Shown: positions 9,966 to 19,254 of the stretch, piece by piece
Numbering within the stretch: position 1 is the first letter of the stretch
Layout of the letters: each line of letters opens with the position of its first letter
Assembly (NCBI GenBank): GCA_002839605.1
Contig: PGYK01000002.1
Span: 124,001 to 188,000, forward strand
Length of the DNA: 64,000 nt
Direction of reading: 5' to 3'
Source of the DNA: Methanomicrobiales archaeon HGW-Methanomicrobiales-3
GTDB lineage: Archaea > Halobacteriota > Methanomicrobia > Methanomicrobiales > Methanospirillaceae
Made by a program: the position numbers and the translations under genes
Notes under the pieces: model-generated
Seen by the model: the letters and a program-made list of their open reading frames with translations, nothing else
What the model was told of the DNA's origin: nothing
The model's database searches: none

Positions 9966-11222
9966 CTACGGCCGGAAATCGATGAGCCATTTCCAGACCG
10001 GCATCACCTGTATCGTCACGTCCCCTTCCGTGATATACTCCTCCTGGTGATACGTGAGAATGAGGCCGGATTTCAGGTGGTTGGCTTGCAGGGCATTGAC
10101 AAGCCCGCCAGTCTCCCGGTCGCGGTTATCCTGCGAGAGTTCAAAGCAGACCTGGATGGCACTGGTGATCTTCCCCCGGTCTTCTGTGACAAAATCGCAT
10201 TCCTTTGGATTTTTGAAAAAGAAGACCGTCAGTCCCCGGCGCAAAAGTTCGATGAGGACGAGGTTCTCAAGAAGCCTGCCCCGGTCATCCGAAAACCGGA
10301 ATGCCACCGCATTGCGCATCCCGGTATCGATGCAGTAGAGTTTCTTTTCGTGGACATACTGTTTCTTGAGCGAGAAGTCGTACCGGAATATTTCAAAGAC
10401 CAGGTACGCTTCCTCAAGGAACCCGACATAGTCCCTGACCGACACCACGCTCTTGAACCCGAGGGTGTTTTTCAGGGCATTGTATGTCTGGGCATTTGCA
10501 AGGTTGGTGAAGATATACCGGGCGAGCTGGCGGAACCCCTTCACCTCCCGGATCCCATACCGGCTGATGATGTCCCGGTACAGGATGTCATCATAGGTCC
10601 GCTTGAGATAGTCAGGATCCTCAAACTTCAGGTACTCGGGAAATCCGCCGCCATCGAGATACCGATCGAATTCTGCAAGGATGGCGGCCTTCTTCTTCTC
10701 CGTGATCCGGCCGGGGGTCATGGACAAAAACCGCAGTACTTCCCGAAACGAGAACGGGTACAGGGTGATGACGGTGTACCGCCCGGTGAGCCGGGTGCCG
10801 AGTTCGGCCGAGAGGAGGTTTGCGTTGGACCCGGTGAGAAAGACCTTGTATCCTTCGTCATGGACCCGGCGGACGAACCGTTCCCAGCCGGTAACGTTCT
10901 GGACTTCATCGATGAAGAGGACTTTTGTGCCCGGGGAGGTCTTTTCGAAGACCAGCATGAGAGTGGGGAAGTCTGCTACCGTGAAGTCCATGAGCCGGTC
11001 GTCGTCGAAGTTGACGTATAAAAAATCGCTGTACTGTTCTGCGAGCTGGCGCATGAACGTTGATTTCCCGCACCTCCGTATGCCGGTGATGACGACAATG
11101 GCGCCACTCTTCGTAAACCGCCCGCAGTCGATCTCCCGGGGGATGCCCGGGTTGCGGGAAAGGAACGATTCTTTCTGGGATAGTACCAGTTCTTCGAGCT
11201 GCGGTGCGGAGATCATGTTCAT
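9966..11222 (-). CDS. AAA family ATPase with DUF4143-type C-terminus
   Basis: VVITGIRRCGKSTFMRQLAEQ (Walker A), VLFIDEVQNVTGWE, VFLTGSNANLLS, LYPFSFREVL; C-terminal KNPKECDFV. Confidence 0.88.
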   Translation of the reverse strand: MNMISAPQLEELVLSQKESFLSRNPGIPREIDCGRFTKSGAIVVITGIRRCGKSTFMRQLAEQYSDFLYVNFDDDRLMDFTVADFPTLMLVFEKTSPGTKVLFIDEVQNVTGWERFVRRVHDEGYKVFLTGSNANLLSAELGTRLTGRYTVITLYPFSFREVLRFLSMTPGRITEKKKAAILAEFDRYLDGGGFPEYLKFEDPDYLKRTYDDILYRDIISRYGIREVKGFRQLARYIFTNLANAQTYNALKNTLGFKSVVSVRDYVGFLEEAYLVFEIFRYDFSLKKQYVHEKKLYCIDTGMRNAVAFRFSDDRGRLLENLVLIELLRRGLTVFFFKNPKECDFVTEDRGKITSAIQVCFELSQDNRDRETGGLVNALQANHLKSGLILTYHQEEYITEGDVTIQVMPVWKWLIDFRP

Positions 11223-11583
11223 TACCAATGTACACTTTTATCTGATTGTTTACATTACTAATGTATAAAATTATTTCTCCGGAGGGGCAGTCATTCCCGG
11301 TCAACGGCCATTGCTGCAATCGCGGGTGTAGGAATGGGCTCAACGGTGATGTCGGCATGGCTGCCGGATGCCTCCGGCACCATGATGCGTAACCGTGCGC
11401 ACGGACCGTTTCATCTGCCGGCACAACCGTGTTGCAACCCCGCTGGCGCCACGGCTCGTCCGGGTCATTGGCAGCGTCGAAGACGAGGGGATCCTACAAC
11501 CATAATCACCCGGGGGATTTCCCTGGCAGCGGTCCCCTTCAGAATTAAAAAGGTGGGCAGGGGAGGTCCCCGCCCGGTTGTTC

Positions 11584-11706
11584 TTAGAACTTTCCTCCCA
11601 TGTGGTCGAGGACCCGGTCCCACATCACGAGGAGCCCGGGGATGATGACGTAGGCGATGAGCCCGGCGCCGAGGAAGGCGCCGGTGATGATGAGTTCGTT
11701 CTCCAT
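11584..11706 (-). CDS. 40-aa single-TM small protein
   Basis: Read directly from the minus strand: MENELIITGAFLGAGLIAYVIIPGLLVMWDRVLDHMGGKF*; starts 13 bp after the stop of the gene at 11719-12222, with GGAGGGGGAAG upstream. Confidence 0.65.
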   Translation of the reverse strand: MENELIITGAFLGAGLIAYVIIPGLLVMWDRVLDHMGGKF

Positions 11707-11718
11707 GCTTCCCCCTCC

Positions 11719-12222
11719 TTACGCCAGCGCCGGGACGGTGTCCGCCCAGGTCTCGACTTTGGTCCGGATGGCGTCGTCCGAGTACGAGGTGAGGCTCACG
11801 CTCTCCCGGCCGAAGGTGACGAAGTACAGTTCCCCGTTGGGGTCGTGGCACTTGAGGGTGGCCGAGTAGGTCTCGTTTCCGAGATCCCGGACCGCCGTGC
11901 CCCCGTGGGCTGCGGCAAGGCCGGTGTCGGCGAGGAGCGCAGCGGCGCCGGCAGTGAACCCGGCGATGGTGTCGAACTTCGAGGAGTCGGTGCCCACGGT
12001 CTTTGCCTCCGTGTCCTGGTACACGAGTTTGGTGACGTAGTACTCCCTGGTCTTCTCAACGGCCGGGTGGGTGACGCCGGCAGTCATGTATTCCACGCAG
12101 CCGAACGGGTTTGTGGTGAGCACCGATGCGACGATGGCATCGAATGCCGCAACGTCCGTAATCGGGCTTGCGAGTGTTCTGAGTGCGGTCTTGACGGTTG
12201 TTTTCTGGATAAAGTCTGCCAT
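11719..12222 (-). CDS. Hypothetical protein (MADFIQ... family)
   Basis: 167 aa, MADFIQKTTVKTALRTLASPITDVAAFDAIV...; N-terminus is repeated as a fragment at 27355-27438. Confidence 0.7.
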   Translation of the reverse strand: MADFIQKTTVKTALRTLASPITDVAAFDAIVASVLTTNPFGCVEYMTAGVTHPAVEKTREYYVTKLVYQDTEAKTVGTDSSKFDTIAGFTAGAAALLADTGLAAAHGGTAVRDLGNETYSATLKCHDPNGELYFVTFGRESVSLTSYSDDAIRTKVETWADTVPALA

Positions 12223-12776
12223 GTTTTTTCTCAACTCTTTTTGGTTTTGCTTGTTTTGTCCGGCAGGTCCTGCAGAACCTGGCGGGCGGGAAGAATCCAC
12301 GAGGATTCTTCGCGGTCTCCGGGGCCCCTTTGACATACACTTATACGTCGTGAAAGGGCTTAGTCGTGACTGAACCGCTGGTTTTTTTGGAAAACGGCCG
12401 GGTATGCGCAGCGGGTTTGGGGAATTACGTGAATATCGGGGGGCGATTATCCGGGAAAAAACGGGGTACTCGTTGCACCGGTTGCCACATGGGAGTGACC
12501 GGGATCATGGTACCTGTGACCGGCGGGAATTTTTCTTTACTACGATTGGACCAGTGGGGATTTATGCCCCGGCTCTGGTATCCGGAATGGGATATCGGGC
12601 CTGTCCTGGCAACGGAGGGGAACGATACGATCTCATCTCTTAAAAAAAAGAACGTTCCTTTCGGAGATCCTGACACTCTCCATGACATAGTTATGAATAT
12701 TGGGAGAAATACCAATACATACGAATCCGGAACTGACAATGGCACAAAATTATCAGAATTTTTTCCCGGTGCGTCC

Positions 12777-14306
12777 ATGAAGCCGGGCAAGACGCTGCTC
12801 ACCCTCATTTTCATTATTGCGCTCACCAGCTGGTGTCCCGTAAGTTCGACAACGATCCCCTGTTTTATCAACCCGCTCTCACCGGATCACGACCTCGTTA
12901 TCATCGACCGTTACTTTGAATCTGTCCGTTCCGATCCAGAAGAGATCCGGGCATTTTTTTATACAATGCCAAAAGGCGGGGATCTCCACACCCATCTCTC
13001 CGGAAACGTCTATGCTGAGGACATCATCGACATCGCAGCCCGGCACAATCTCGTTGTCGACCCCGCAACCGGGCAACTCTTTGATCCCGCAACCGGACAA
13101 CCCTCTGGTGTGCAGATGCCAGCGTCAGTTGTCCCGGTCACTGCCGCATACAGCAATGCCACCCTGTATGACGCACTGGTTGGATCCTGGTCCATGCGGG
13201 ATTATATTCCGGGCAACCAGTCGGGACATGACCAGTTCTTTGGGACATTCGACCTGATCGACCCGGTAACGTATTACAATGGCGACGTCATAGCCACGAT
13301 CCGCAACCGGGCGGCAGACGAAAATATCCAGTATCTTGAGCTGATGACGTCCCAGACCGACACGGAACAGGTACACGAGATCGTAGCGGCCGTGGACTGG
13401 GATGACAACTTCAGCGTGATGCGAAAGAACCTCCTCGATGCGGGGCTCGATGAGATCATTGACCGGAAGGTGCGGACACATGAATTCTATGACCGGGAAT
13501 CGTGGGAACTCGCGAGCCCGGCGGGAAAGAATGTGACGGTACGGTATATCTATGAGGCCCTCCGGTTTTACCCGAAAAAAGAGGTTTTTGCCAATCTTCT
13601 CCAGGCATTTGAGATCGCCGACCGGTGCCCCGTAGTCGTTGGCATTAACTTAGTGGGCGATGAGGCTGACGATTATTCCCGGACCGATTACCACCTCCAC
13701 ATGGAGATGGTATCGTACCTTGCCTCGGTCTATCCCCAGGTCTCTGTCTCCCACCATGCCGGTGAGCTGACGTACGGTCTCGTCCCAGAAGAAGACCTCC
13801 GGTTCCATATAGCCGATGCGGTGTATACCGGAAAAGCCTCGCGGATAGGCCACGGGGTATCTATCCTTTCCGAAGATGCCTGGCAGGAAACCCTCGCTGA
13901 AATGAAAAAACGGGACATTCCTGTTGAGATTCTCCTGACCAGCAACGAACAGATCCTCTCGATCAGTGGTCATGACCACCCGGTATCGGTGTACCTGGAT
14001 CACCAGGTTCCGGTGGTGATTGCCACCGATGATCCGGGCATTGAGAGAACCGACCTGTCCGGGGAGTTTGTCAAGCTCACGCTCCAGCATCCTGAACTAC
14101 GGTATGAGGATATCCGTGCTATCACCATCAACAGCATCCGGTTCAGTTACCTCCCCGGGCCTGAGAAGGAACTGATGCTTGTGCAGTTTAATGAACGCCT
14201 TGAACCGTTCGAAAGATCGATTGCGAAACGAGAGCGGCCGTTCATGATTACGGCTCTCCCTTCATTCTTTAAGGAACCCTGCCGGGTGCAGGATACCGCC
14301 CTTTGA
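12777..14306 (+). CDS. Secreted adenosine deaminase-like amidohydrolase (ADGF-type)
   Basis: Signal peptide MKPGKTLLTLIFIIALTSWCPVSS; GGDLHTHLSGNVYAEDII, SHHAGE, RIGHG, TSNEQ and ATDDPGI follow adenosine deaminase metal/catalytic motif order. Confidence 0.87.
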   Translation: MKPGKTLLTLIFIIALTSWCPVSSTTIPCFINPLSPDHDLVIIDRYFESVRSDPEEIRAFFYTMPKGGDLHTHLSGNVYAEDIIDIAARHNLVVDPATGQLFDPATGQPSGVQMPASVVPVTAAYSNATLYDALVGSWSMRDYIPGNQSGHDQFFGTFDLIDPVTYYNGDVIATIRNRAADENIQYLELMTSQTDTEQVHEIVAAVDWDDNFSVMRKNLLDAGLDEIIDRKVRTHEFYDRESWELASPAGKNVTVRYIYEALRFYPKKEVFANLLQAFEIADRCPVVVGINLVGDEADDYSRTDYHLHMEMVSYLASVYPQVSVSHHAGELTYGLVPEEDLRFHIADAVYTGKASRIGHGVSILSEDAWQETLAEMKKRDIPVEILLTSNEQILSISGHDHPVSVYLDHQVPVVIATDDPGIERTDLSGEFVKLTLQHPELRYEDIRAITINSIRFSYLPGPEKELMLVQFNERLEPFERSIAKRERPFMITALPSFFKEPCRVQDTAL

Positions 14307-14702
14307 GCCGGGTGATCCGTTGTTTTTCGGGAGGCTGGTATCGCGTTTCGCAAACGCTTCGATTCGGTCTTCTGAGGTTTTTACCGTTCCCGGGGTCGTC
14401 ATGATGTTTTTTTGCCCATCGTCTTACGGTTCATTCGGGGCTGTTGCATGTTTCTCCCCTCTCTTTTGGCAGTCCGCATCTTTTCTTCAGCGAATACGAC
14501 TGCTATGGTTTTGATCTCCCTTGCTGCGTTCACCCGCAGGCACCCGACTGGTGCTCTTGAAAGCGGACATACATTATGTCACGATCTTCGGACAGAAACT
14601 CTGGCACGCTACACTCGGGTTTATTCGTTCACCCCCGGCGTTTATCGTGGTGGTCGCTACGAAGGAATCACCTGAAGTAACTTATTTGCAAAGTGCTTGT
14701 AA

Positions 14703-14790
14703 TTCGCCCGCGTTGTGGAGGAGGTGGAGCGGATTTGTGAGCGGCAGGTGGCATCGGGTAGGGAGATTGAGGGGTTGTGCGAGTGGGTGA
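14703..14790 (+). repeat. ~88-bp direct repeat, left copy, flanking MntA-HepT module
   Basis: TTCGCCCG[C/T]GTTG...GTGAGCGGCAGGTGGC[A/G]TCGGG...AGGGAGATTGAGGGGTTGTGCGAGTGGGTGA, also at 15541-15627. Confidence 0.85.
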
Positions 14791-14832
14791 AGGCGAGGGT
14801 GGTTGAGGGGGAAGTTGGCAGGACAATCCTGC

Positions 14833-15177
14833 TCACGCATATTCTTTGAGCAGCACCTTCACCGCAGCCGCAAGCGGTGCGAGATCGTGCCGGCTCGTCT
14901 CCCAGATGATCGTCGGGCTGATCATGAAATAGCCGTGTACCCTCTTGTCCCGCATTCCGCTGAACTCCTTCCAGGGGACATCCGGGTGGCGATCGATGAT
15001 CTCCTGCGGGATCTTCTTGATCGCTTCTCCTATCACGACAAAATTGAGAATGATTGCCTCACGGGTTTTCCGGTCGGCAAGCAGTTGCTCGTAGGTCATG
15101 TCCTGCGTGTAGGACTGGATCGTGGAGATGGCATCGTCAATATCCGTGAGATACAATCTCATCTCACGTTTAGACAT
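14833..15177 (-). CDS. hepT: HepT-like toxin (HEPN family, DUF86)
   Basis: RX4HXY motif in GMRDKRVHGYFMI; paired with MntA-like nucleotidyltransferase. Confidence 0.88.
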   Translation of the reverse strand: MSKREMRLYLTDIDDAISTIQSYTQDMTYEQLLADRKTREAIILNFVVIGEAIKKIPQEIIDRHPDVPWKEFSGMRDKRVHGYFMISPTIIWETSRHDLAPLAAAVKVLLKEYA

Positions 15178-15466
15178 AGATGACCTCGGCGAGCACGTCC
15201 TGTCGGATCACCGGTTTTAAGGAATCTGATGTCACCAGGTCCACCTGTTCCCCGAGGCGCTCGGAAAGGAAATGTTCAAGCCGCATGAAGGTGACGAACC
15301 CCACCGGCTTTGAGAACTCCACCAGCAGGTCGATATCGCTGGTGCCCGTCTGCTCGTTCCGGGCAACTGAGCCAAACACTCCGATAGTTTTGACAAAATA
15401 CTCTTTTGCCACTTCCCCTTTGAGGTTTTTTAAGGAGGCGAGGATATCCTGCCGGGTGGACTTCAT
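15170..15466 (-). CDS. mntA: MntA-like minimal nucleotidyltransferase antitoxin
   Basis: GSVARNEQTGTSDID matches GS-X10-DXD; overlaps hepT by 8 bp. Confidence 0.88.
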   Translation of the reverse strand: MKSTRQDILASLKNLKGEVAKEYFVKTIGVFGSVARNEQTGTSDIDLLVEFSKPVGFVTFMRLEHFLSERLGEQVDLVTSDSLKPVIRQDVLAEVIYV

Positions 15467-15540
15467 GGCTGTACCTATGTAACAGTGGGTGATGAACTAT
15501 TAATAAATATTTTAAGGACGGGGGTGTCTTCCGGCAGCAG

Positions 15541-15627
15541 TTCGCCCGTGTTGGGGAAGCGGTGGCGCGGATTCGTGAGCGGCAGGTGGCGTCGGGAGGG
15601 AGATTGAGGGGTTGTGCGAGTGGGTGA
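15541..15627 (+). repeat. ~87-bp direct repeat, right copy, flanking MntA-HepT module
   Basis: Near-identical to 14703-14790, with a 1-nt deletion that frameshifts the translation. Confidence 0.85.
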
Positions 15628-15721
15628 TGTAAGATCCGTCGGTAATTTCTCATGAGCGGGTATCACTGTTTAGGGATAGGTATTTCAGGGTATCAGTGAT
15701 GGGGGGTAGCCGGCGGTCTGG

Positions 15722-15853
15722 ATGCGGAGGTATCCGGTTGTGCATTCCTTGCGGGCGATGGGGATTACAGACCGGGCCTTATCCAGGCAACTGCCTGACT
15801 TAATCCGGCAGCGGGATAAGGCGATTGCAGCGCAGAGTCATACATTCCGGTAG
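15722..15853 (+). pseudogene. Possible remnant of a small HTH/terminase-like protein
   Basis: Open frame MRRYPVVHSLRAMGITDRALSRQLPDLIRQRDKAIAAQSHTFR*; lies among phage-type gene fragments. Confidence 0.35.
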
Positions 15854-16107
15854 ACCGAGCTGCGATGATCGATGGTAATGACAAAGATCACGAGTATGCC
15901 GTTGTCAATGGTGAGGATCGCCCGGAAGCTGCCGATGCGACAGGAATAGATCGGTACGTGCTCGTGACCCTTGAGTTTCTTGACGCATGCCTGCGGGTTT
16001 TCTTCCGCGGCAAGATCGTTTAACGCCGCTCGGATACGCCGGGCATCTTTTTTCGGAATTGCCAGCAGGTCTTTCTGTGCCCCGCGGGAGAGGTGAACCG
16101 TATACAC
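15838..16107 (-). CDS. RelE/ParE-family toxin
   Basis: MYTVHLSRGAQKDLLAIPKKDARRIRAALNDLA...VKKLKGHEHVPIYSCRIGSFRAILTIDNGILVIFVITIDHRSSVYRNV. Confidence 0.9.
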   Translation of the reverse strand: MYTVHLSRGAQKDLLAIPKKDARRIRAALNDLAAEENPQACVKKLKGHEHVPIYSCRIGSFRAILTIDNGILVIFVITIDHRSSVYRNV

Positions 16108-16108
16108 G

Positions 16109-16339
16109 TCAGATCCCGTGGGCGTCGCAGAACTCGTTGAGTTCCCGGGTCTTCTTGTTCCGGATGTCGGCGAGCCCCTCTTCGATTGCCTTGATGGTCT
16201 CTTCGCTCACCATTGTTGAGTCCACCTGGGAATCCATGAGCCGGGTGATGACCTCATCGTAGGTTTCCCTGGGGTGTGTCCGGAATTTGGTGAGTGACTC
16301 CTTAGTCTCTTTCCGGATCCGGATGGGGATGCTCTCCAT
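16109..16339 (-). CDS. Antitoxin of RelE-type module
   Basis: MESIPIRIRKETKESLTKFRTHPRETYDEVITRLMDS; immediately upstream of the toxin. Confidence 0.82.
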   Translation of the reverse strand: MESIPIRIRKETKESLTKFRTHPRETYDEVITRLMDSQVDSTMVSEETIKAIEEGLADIRNKKTRELNEFCDAHGI

Positions 16340-16477
16340 GATCCTATGTAGTGCGGGGTAGCATATCAGACTACTGGTGTATGCATGCGTGCAACAAAAA
16401 AGGAAAAAGGCCGGGTGTTCCGAATGTCAGGATGCGGATGATTGCTGTAAAAAGATATTGAGTATCGCTTATGGGGA

Positions 16478-16810
16478 ATGGAGGTGGCGCGGGTGTTTCT
16501 CAATCCGCCGTTCGGGCCCGGTGTCGAGCGGTGGTTTTCGAAGTTATACCAGGAGCGGTCCGCAGGCCGGACCACGGAGGCGATTGTGTTGTGGAAATCG
16601 GCGACCGAGACTGCTGCGTGGAAGACGCTAACGGCGATCTCGTGCCGGGTGTGTTTTCCATCGGCACGGATCCGTTTTGTGGGGCCTGCTGGCTATGAGG
16701 GTCCCGGTCCGACGTTTTCACCGGCACTGTTTTATGTTGGCGAGAGACCGGAGCGGTTCGAGCGGGCGTTTGCGGGGATTGGGGCTGTATGGGTCGTGCC
16801 GGGGAAATGA
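16478..16810 (+). pseudogene. C-terminal fragment of phage-type DNA N6-adenine methyltransferase (Dam-like)
   Basis: ARVFLNPPFGPGVERWFSKLYQE...VGPAGYEGPGPTFSPALFYVG: NPPF catalytic motif retained, N-terminal half missing. Confidence 0.65.
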
Positions 16811-16881
16811 GAGAATTCTCCATATACTTTTTAAAAAACAGGTCAATAGCATTTTTTATGTTCAGATATAAATGACCAGTA

Positions 16882-19239
16882 ATGATCACTGAGGCTGATA
16901 CCTGCCGAACTTACATCCTGCCCAAACTCTATGATGCAGGCTGGACCAACGAGCAGATCAGCGAACAGAAATCTTTCACCGACGGCCAGATTTTTGTTTC
17001 TGGAAATACAACCCAACGGGGAAAATCAAAACGTGCGGATTATCTCCTACGAATCACCAGGAATTTTCCTATAGCGGTCCTCGAAGCGAAAGCAGCGTAC
17101 AAAAAACCCGGTGACGGTCTTCAGCAGGCCAAAGATTACGCAAAAATTCTCGATCTGAGATTTGCCTACGCAACAAACGGTCATCGCATCATTGAATACG
17201 ACGACATCACTCACCTCGAACGCGAGATCGATAAATTTCCAACCCCTGACGAACTCTGGAAACGCCTTAAACAGGTAGATGGAATTGCGGATGACGTTGG
17301 AGAGAAGATCCTCGAACCATTCCATCATATTGCAGGGAAGACACCCAGGTATTATCAGGAGATAGCGATCAACCGGTCGATCAAGGAGATTTACCGGAAT
17401 CGGAAACGTATCCTCCTCACTCTCGCAACGGGAACCGGGAAGACATTCATAGCATTTCAGATCATCTGGAAGATCTGGAACCAGCGCTGGAACCGGACTG
17501 GAGAACATCGGCGGCCGAAGGTGCTGTATCTCGCTGACCGGAACGTACTGATTGATCAGCCTAAGGATAATGTCTTCACCGACTTTGGCGACGCCCGATG
17601 GAAGATTCAGGGCGAAGCAAACAAGAGTCGCGACCTGTACTTCTCGACATACCAGGCAATCGCCGGCGATGAAAACCGGAAAGGACTGTACAAGGAGTAC
17701 AGCCCGGAATTTTTTGATTTCATTGTCGTGGATGAGTGTCATCGAGGCAGCGCAAAAGATGACGGGAACTGGCGCGAGATCCTCGATTATTTTTCTCCTG
17801 CGGTAAAACTCGGGATGACCGCAACCCCGCTCCGGACCGATAACGTCGATACGTACCAGTATTTCGGCAACCCGATTTACACGTACACGCTCAAGCAGGG
17901 GATCGAGGATGGATTCCTTGCACCGTACCGGGTCCACCGGATTGTGAGTTCAGTTGATGCGACCGGCTGGCGTCCCTACAAAGGTCAGAAAGACAAGTTT
18001 GGTAATGAGATCCCCGGTGGCGTTTATGAGACGCCGGACTTCGAGCGGATCATCTCGTTCCGAAAACGAACCGAAGCGGTTGCCCGTCACCTGTCAGAGT
18101 ACCTGAAAAAAGACGATCGGTTTGCCAAAACGATTGTTTTCTGCGTTGACCAGGAACACGCTGATGAGATGCGACGGGCACTCTCGAATATCAACGCCGA
18201 CCTGATAGGGAAATATCCCTCGTATGTTGTGCGGATCACTTCTGAAGAAGGAGATATTGGCAGAGGATTCCTTGATCAGTTCATGGATATCGAGACGATT
18301 ACCCCGGTCATCGCGACGACATCGAAATTGCTGACAACCGGTGTCGATATCCCGACCTGTAAGAACATCGTGATCTTCACAACGATTAACTCCATGACCG
18401 AGTTCAAACAGATCATCGGGCGAGGGACACGCATCCGGGCGGATTACGATAAGCTGTTCTTCACGATTCTCGACTATACTGGCAGTGCGACGCGGTTATT
18501 TGCGGATCCGGATTTCGACGGGGAACCGATTACGCTCACTGAAGAAGAGATAGATGAGAATGGCGACCCGGTATCTGCAACCGAACCGGTCGTCCAGCCG
18601 GTCCCTGAACCGGACCTCAAGCCCCGGGAAAAATGGAGGCCGAAGATCTCGAATGATGATGAAGGCAGGAACCGGAAGTATTACGTTGATGATCTTCAGG
18701 TTGAGATCACGACAGAGATGGTCTACGAACTCGACAGCAGCGGCAACCGGCTCCGGACCATCGAGTTTACGGATTACACCCGGGAACAGGTGAAGAAATT
18801 ATTCCCGTCGTTCGATATTCTCCGGTCCCACTGGACAACATCGGATGAGCGGAAAGCGATTGTCGATAGTCTCGCGGATCGCGGGATATCGTTCGAGCAT
18901 CTCGTGGAAGTTACGAAACACCCGGAGGCCGATCCTTTCGATCTCCTCTGTCACGTCGCATACAATACACCCATCCGAACCAGGAAGGAACGGGCCGAGA
19001 AGGTAAAGAAAGAGCGGATGGCGTTTTTTGAGAAATATAGTCTGCCCGCCCGGGAGATCTTGCAGGAGATTCTCGACAAATATACCGAGTACGGGTTCGA
19101 GCAGATCGACAACATGAACATTCTCAAAGTCCCACCGATAAGCAGACACGGGAACGTGATGGAGATCGCGCAGGCATTCGGGGGAGTTCCCGAGCTGAAG
19201 AAGGCACTCGCGGATCTCCAGACAATGATTTACGCATAA
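16882..19239 (+). CDS. hsdR: Type I restriction enzyme R subunit
   Basis: LLTLATGTGKTFIAFQI (Walker A), VDECHRGSAKDD, GMTATPLRTDNVDTYQYFG, IIGRGTRIRADYDK. Confidence 0.96.
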   Translation: MITEADTCRTYILPKLYDAGWTNEQISEQKSFTDGQIFVSGNTTQRGKSKRADYLLRITRNFPIAVLEAKAAYKKPGDGLQQAKDYAKILDLRFAYATNGHRIIEYDDITHLEREIDKFPTPDELWKRLKQVDGIADDVGEKILEPFHHIAGKTPRYYQEIAINRSIKEIYRNRKRILLTLATGTGKTFIAFQIIWKIWNQRWNRTGEHRRPKVLYLADRNVLIDQPKDNVFTDFGDARWKIQGEANKSRDLYFSTYQAIAGDENRKGLYKEYSPEFFDFIVVDECHRGSAKDDGNWREILDYFSPAVKLGMTATPLRTDNVDTYQYFGNPIYTYTLKQGIEDGFLAPYRVHRIVSSVDATGWRPYKGQKDKFGNEIPGGVYETPDFERIISFRKRTEAVARHLSEYLKKDDRFAKTIVFCVDQEHADEMRRALSNINADLIGKYPSYVVRITSEEGDIGRGFLDQFMDIETITPVIATTSKLLTTGVDIPTCKNIVIFTTINSMTEFKQIIGRGTRIRADYDKLFFTILDYTGSATRLFADPDFDGEPITLTEEEIDENGDPVSATEPVVQPVPEPDLKPREKWRPKISNDDEGRNRKYYVDDLQVEITTEMVYELDSSGNRLRTIEFTDYTREQVKKLFPSFDILRSHWTTSDERKAIVDSLADRGISFEHLVEVTKHPEADPFDLLCHVAYNTPIRTRKERAEKVKKERMAFFEKYSLPAREILQEILDKYTEYGFEQIDNMNILKVPPISRHGNVMEIAQAFGGVPELKKALADLQTMIYA

Positions 19240-19254
19240 TTCAGGTGATTTTTT

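Noticed and set aside
12366-12776. 137-aa N-terminal extension of the adenosine deaminase-like ORF
   Set aside because: The signal peptide starts at ATG 12777; upstream in-frame sequence looks non-coding.
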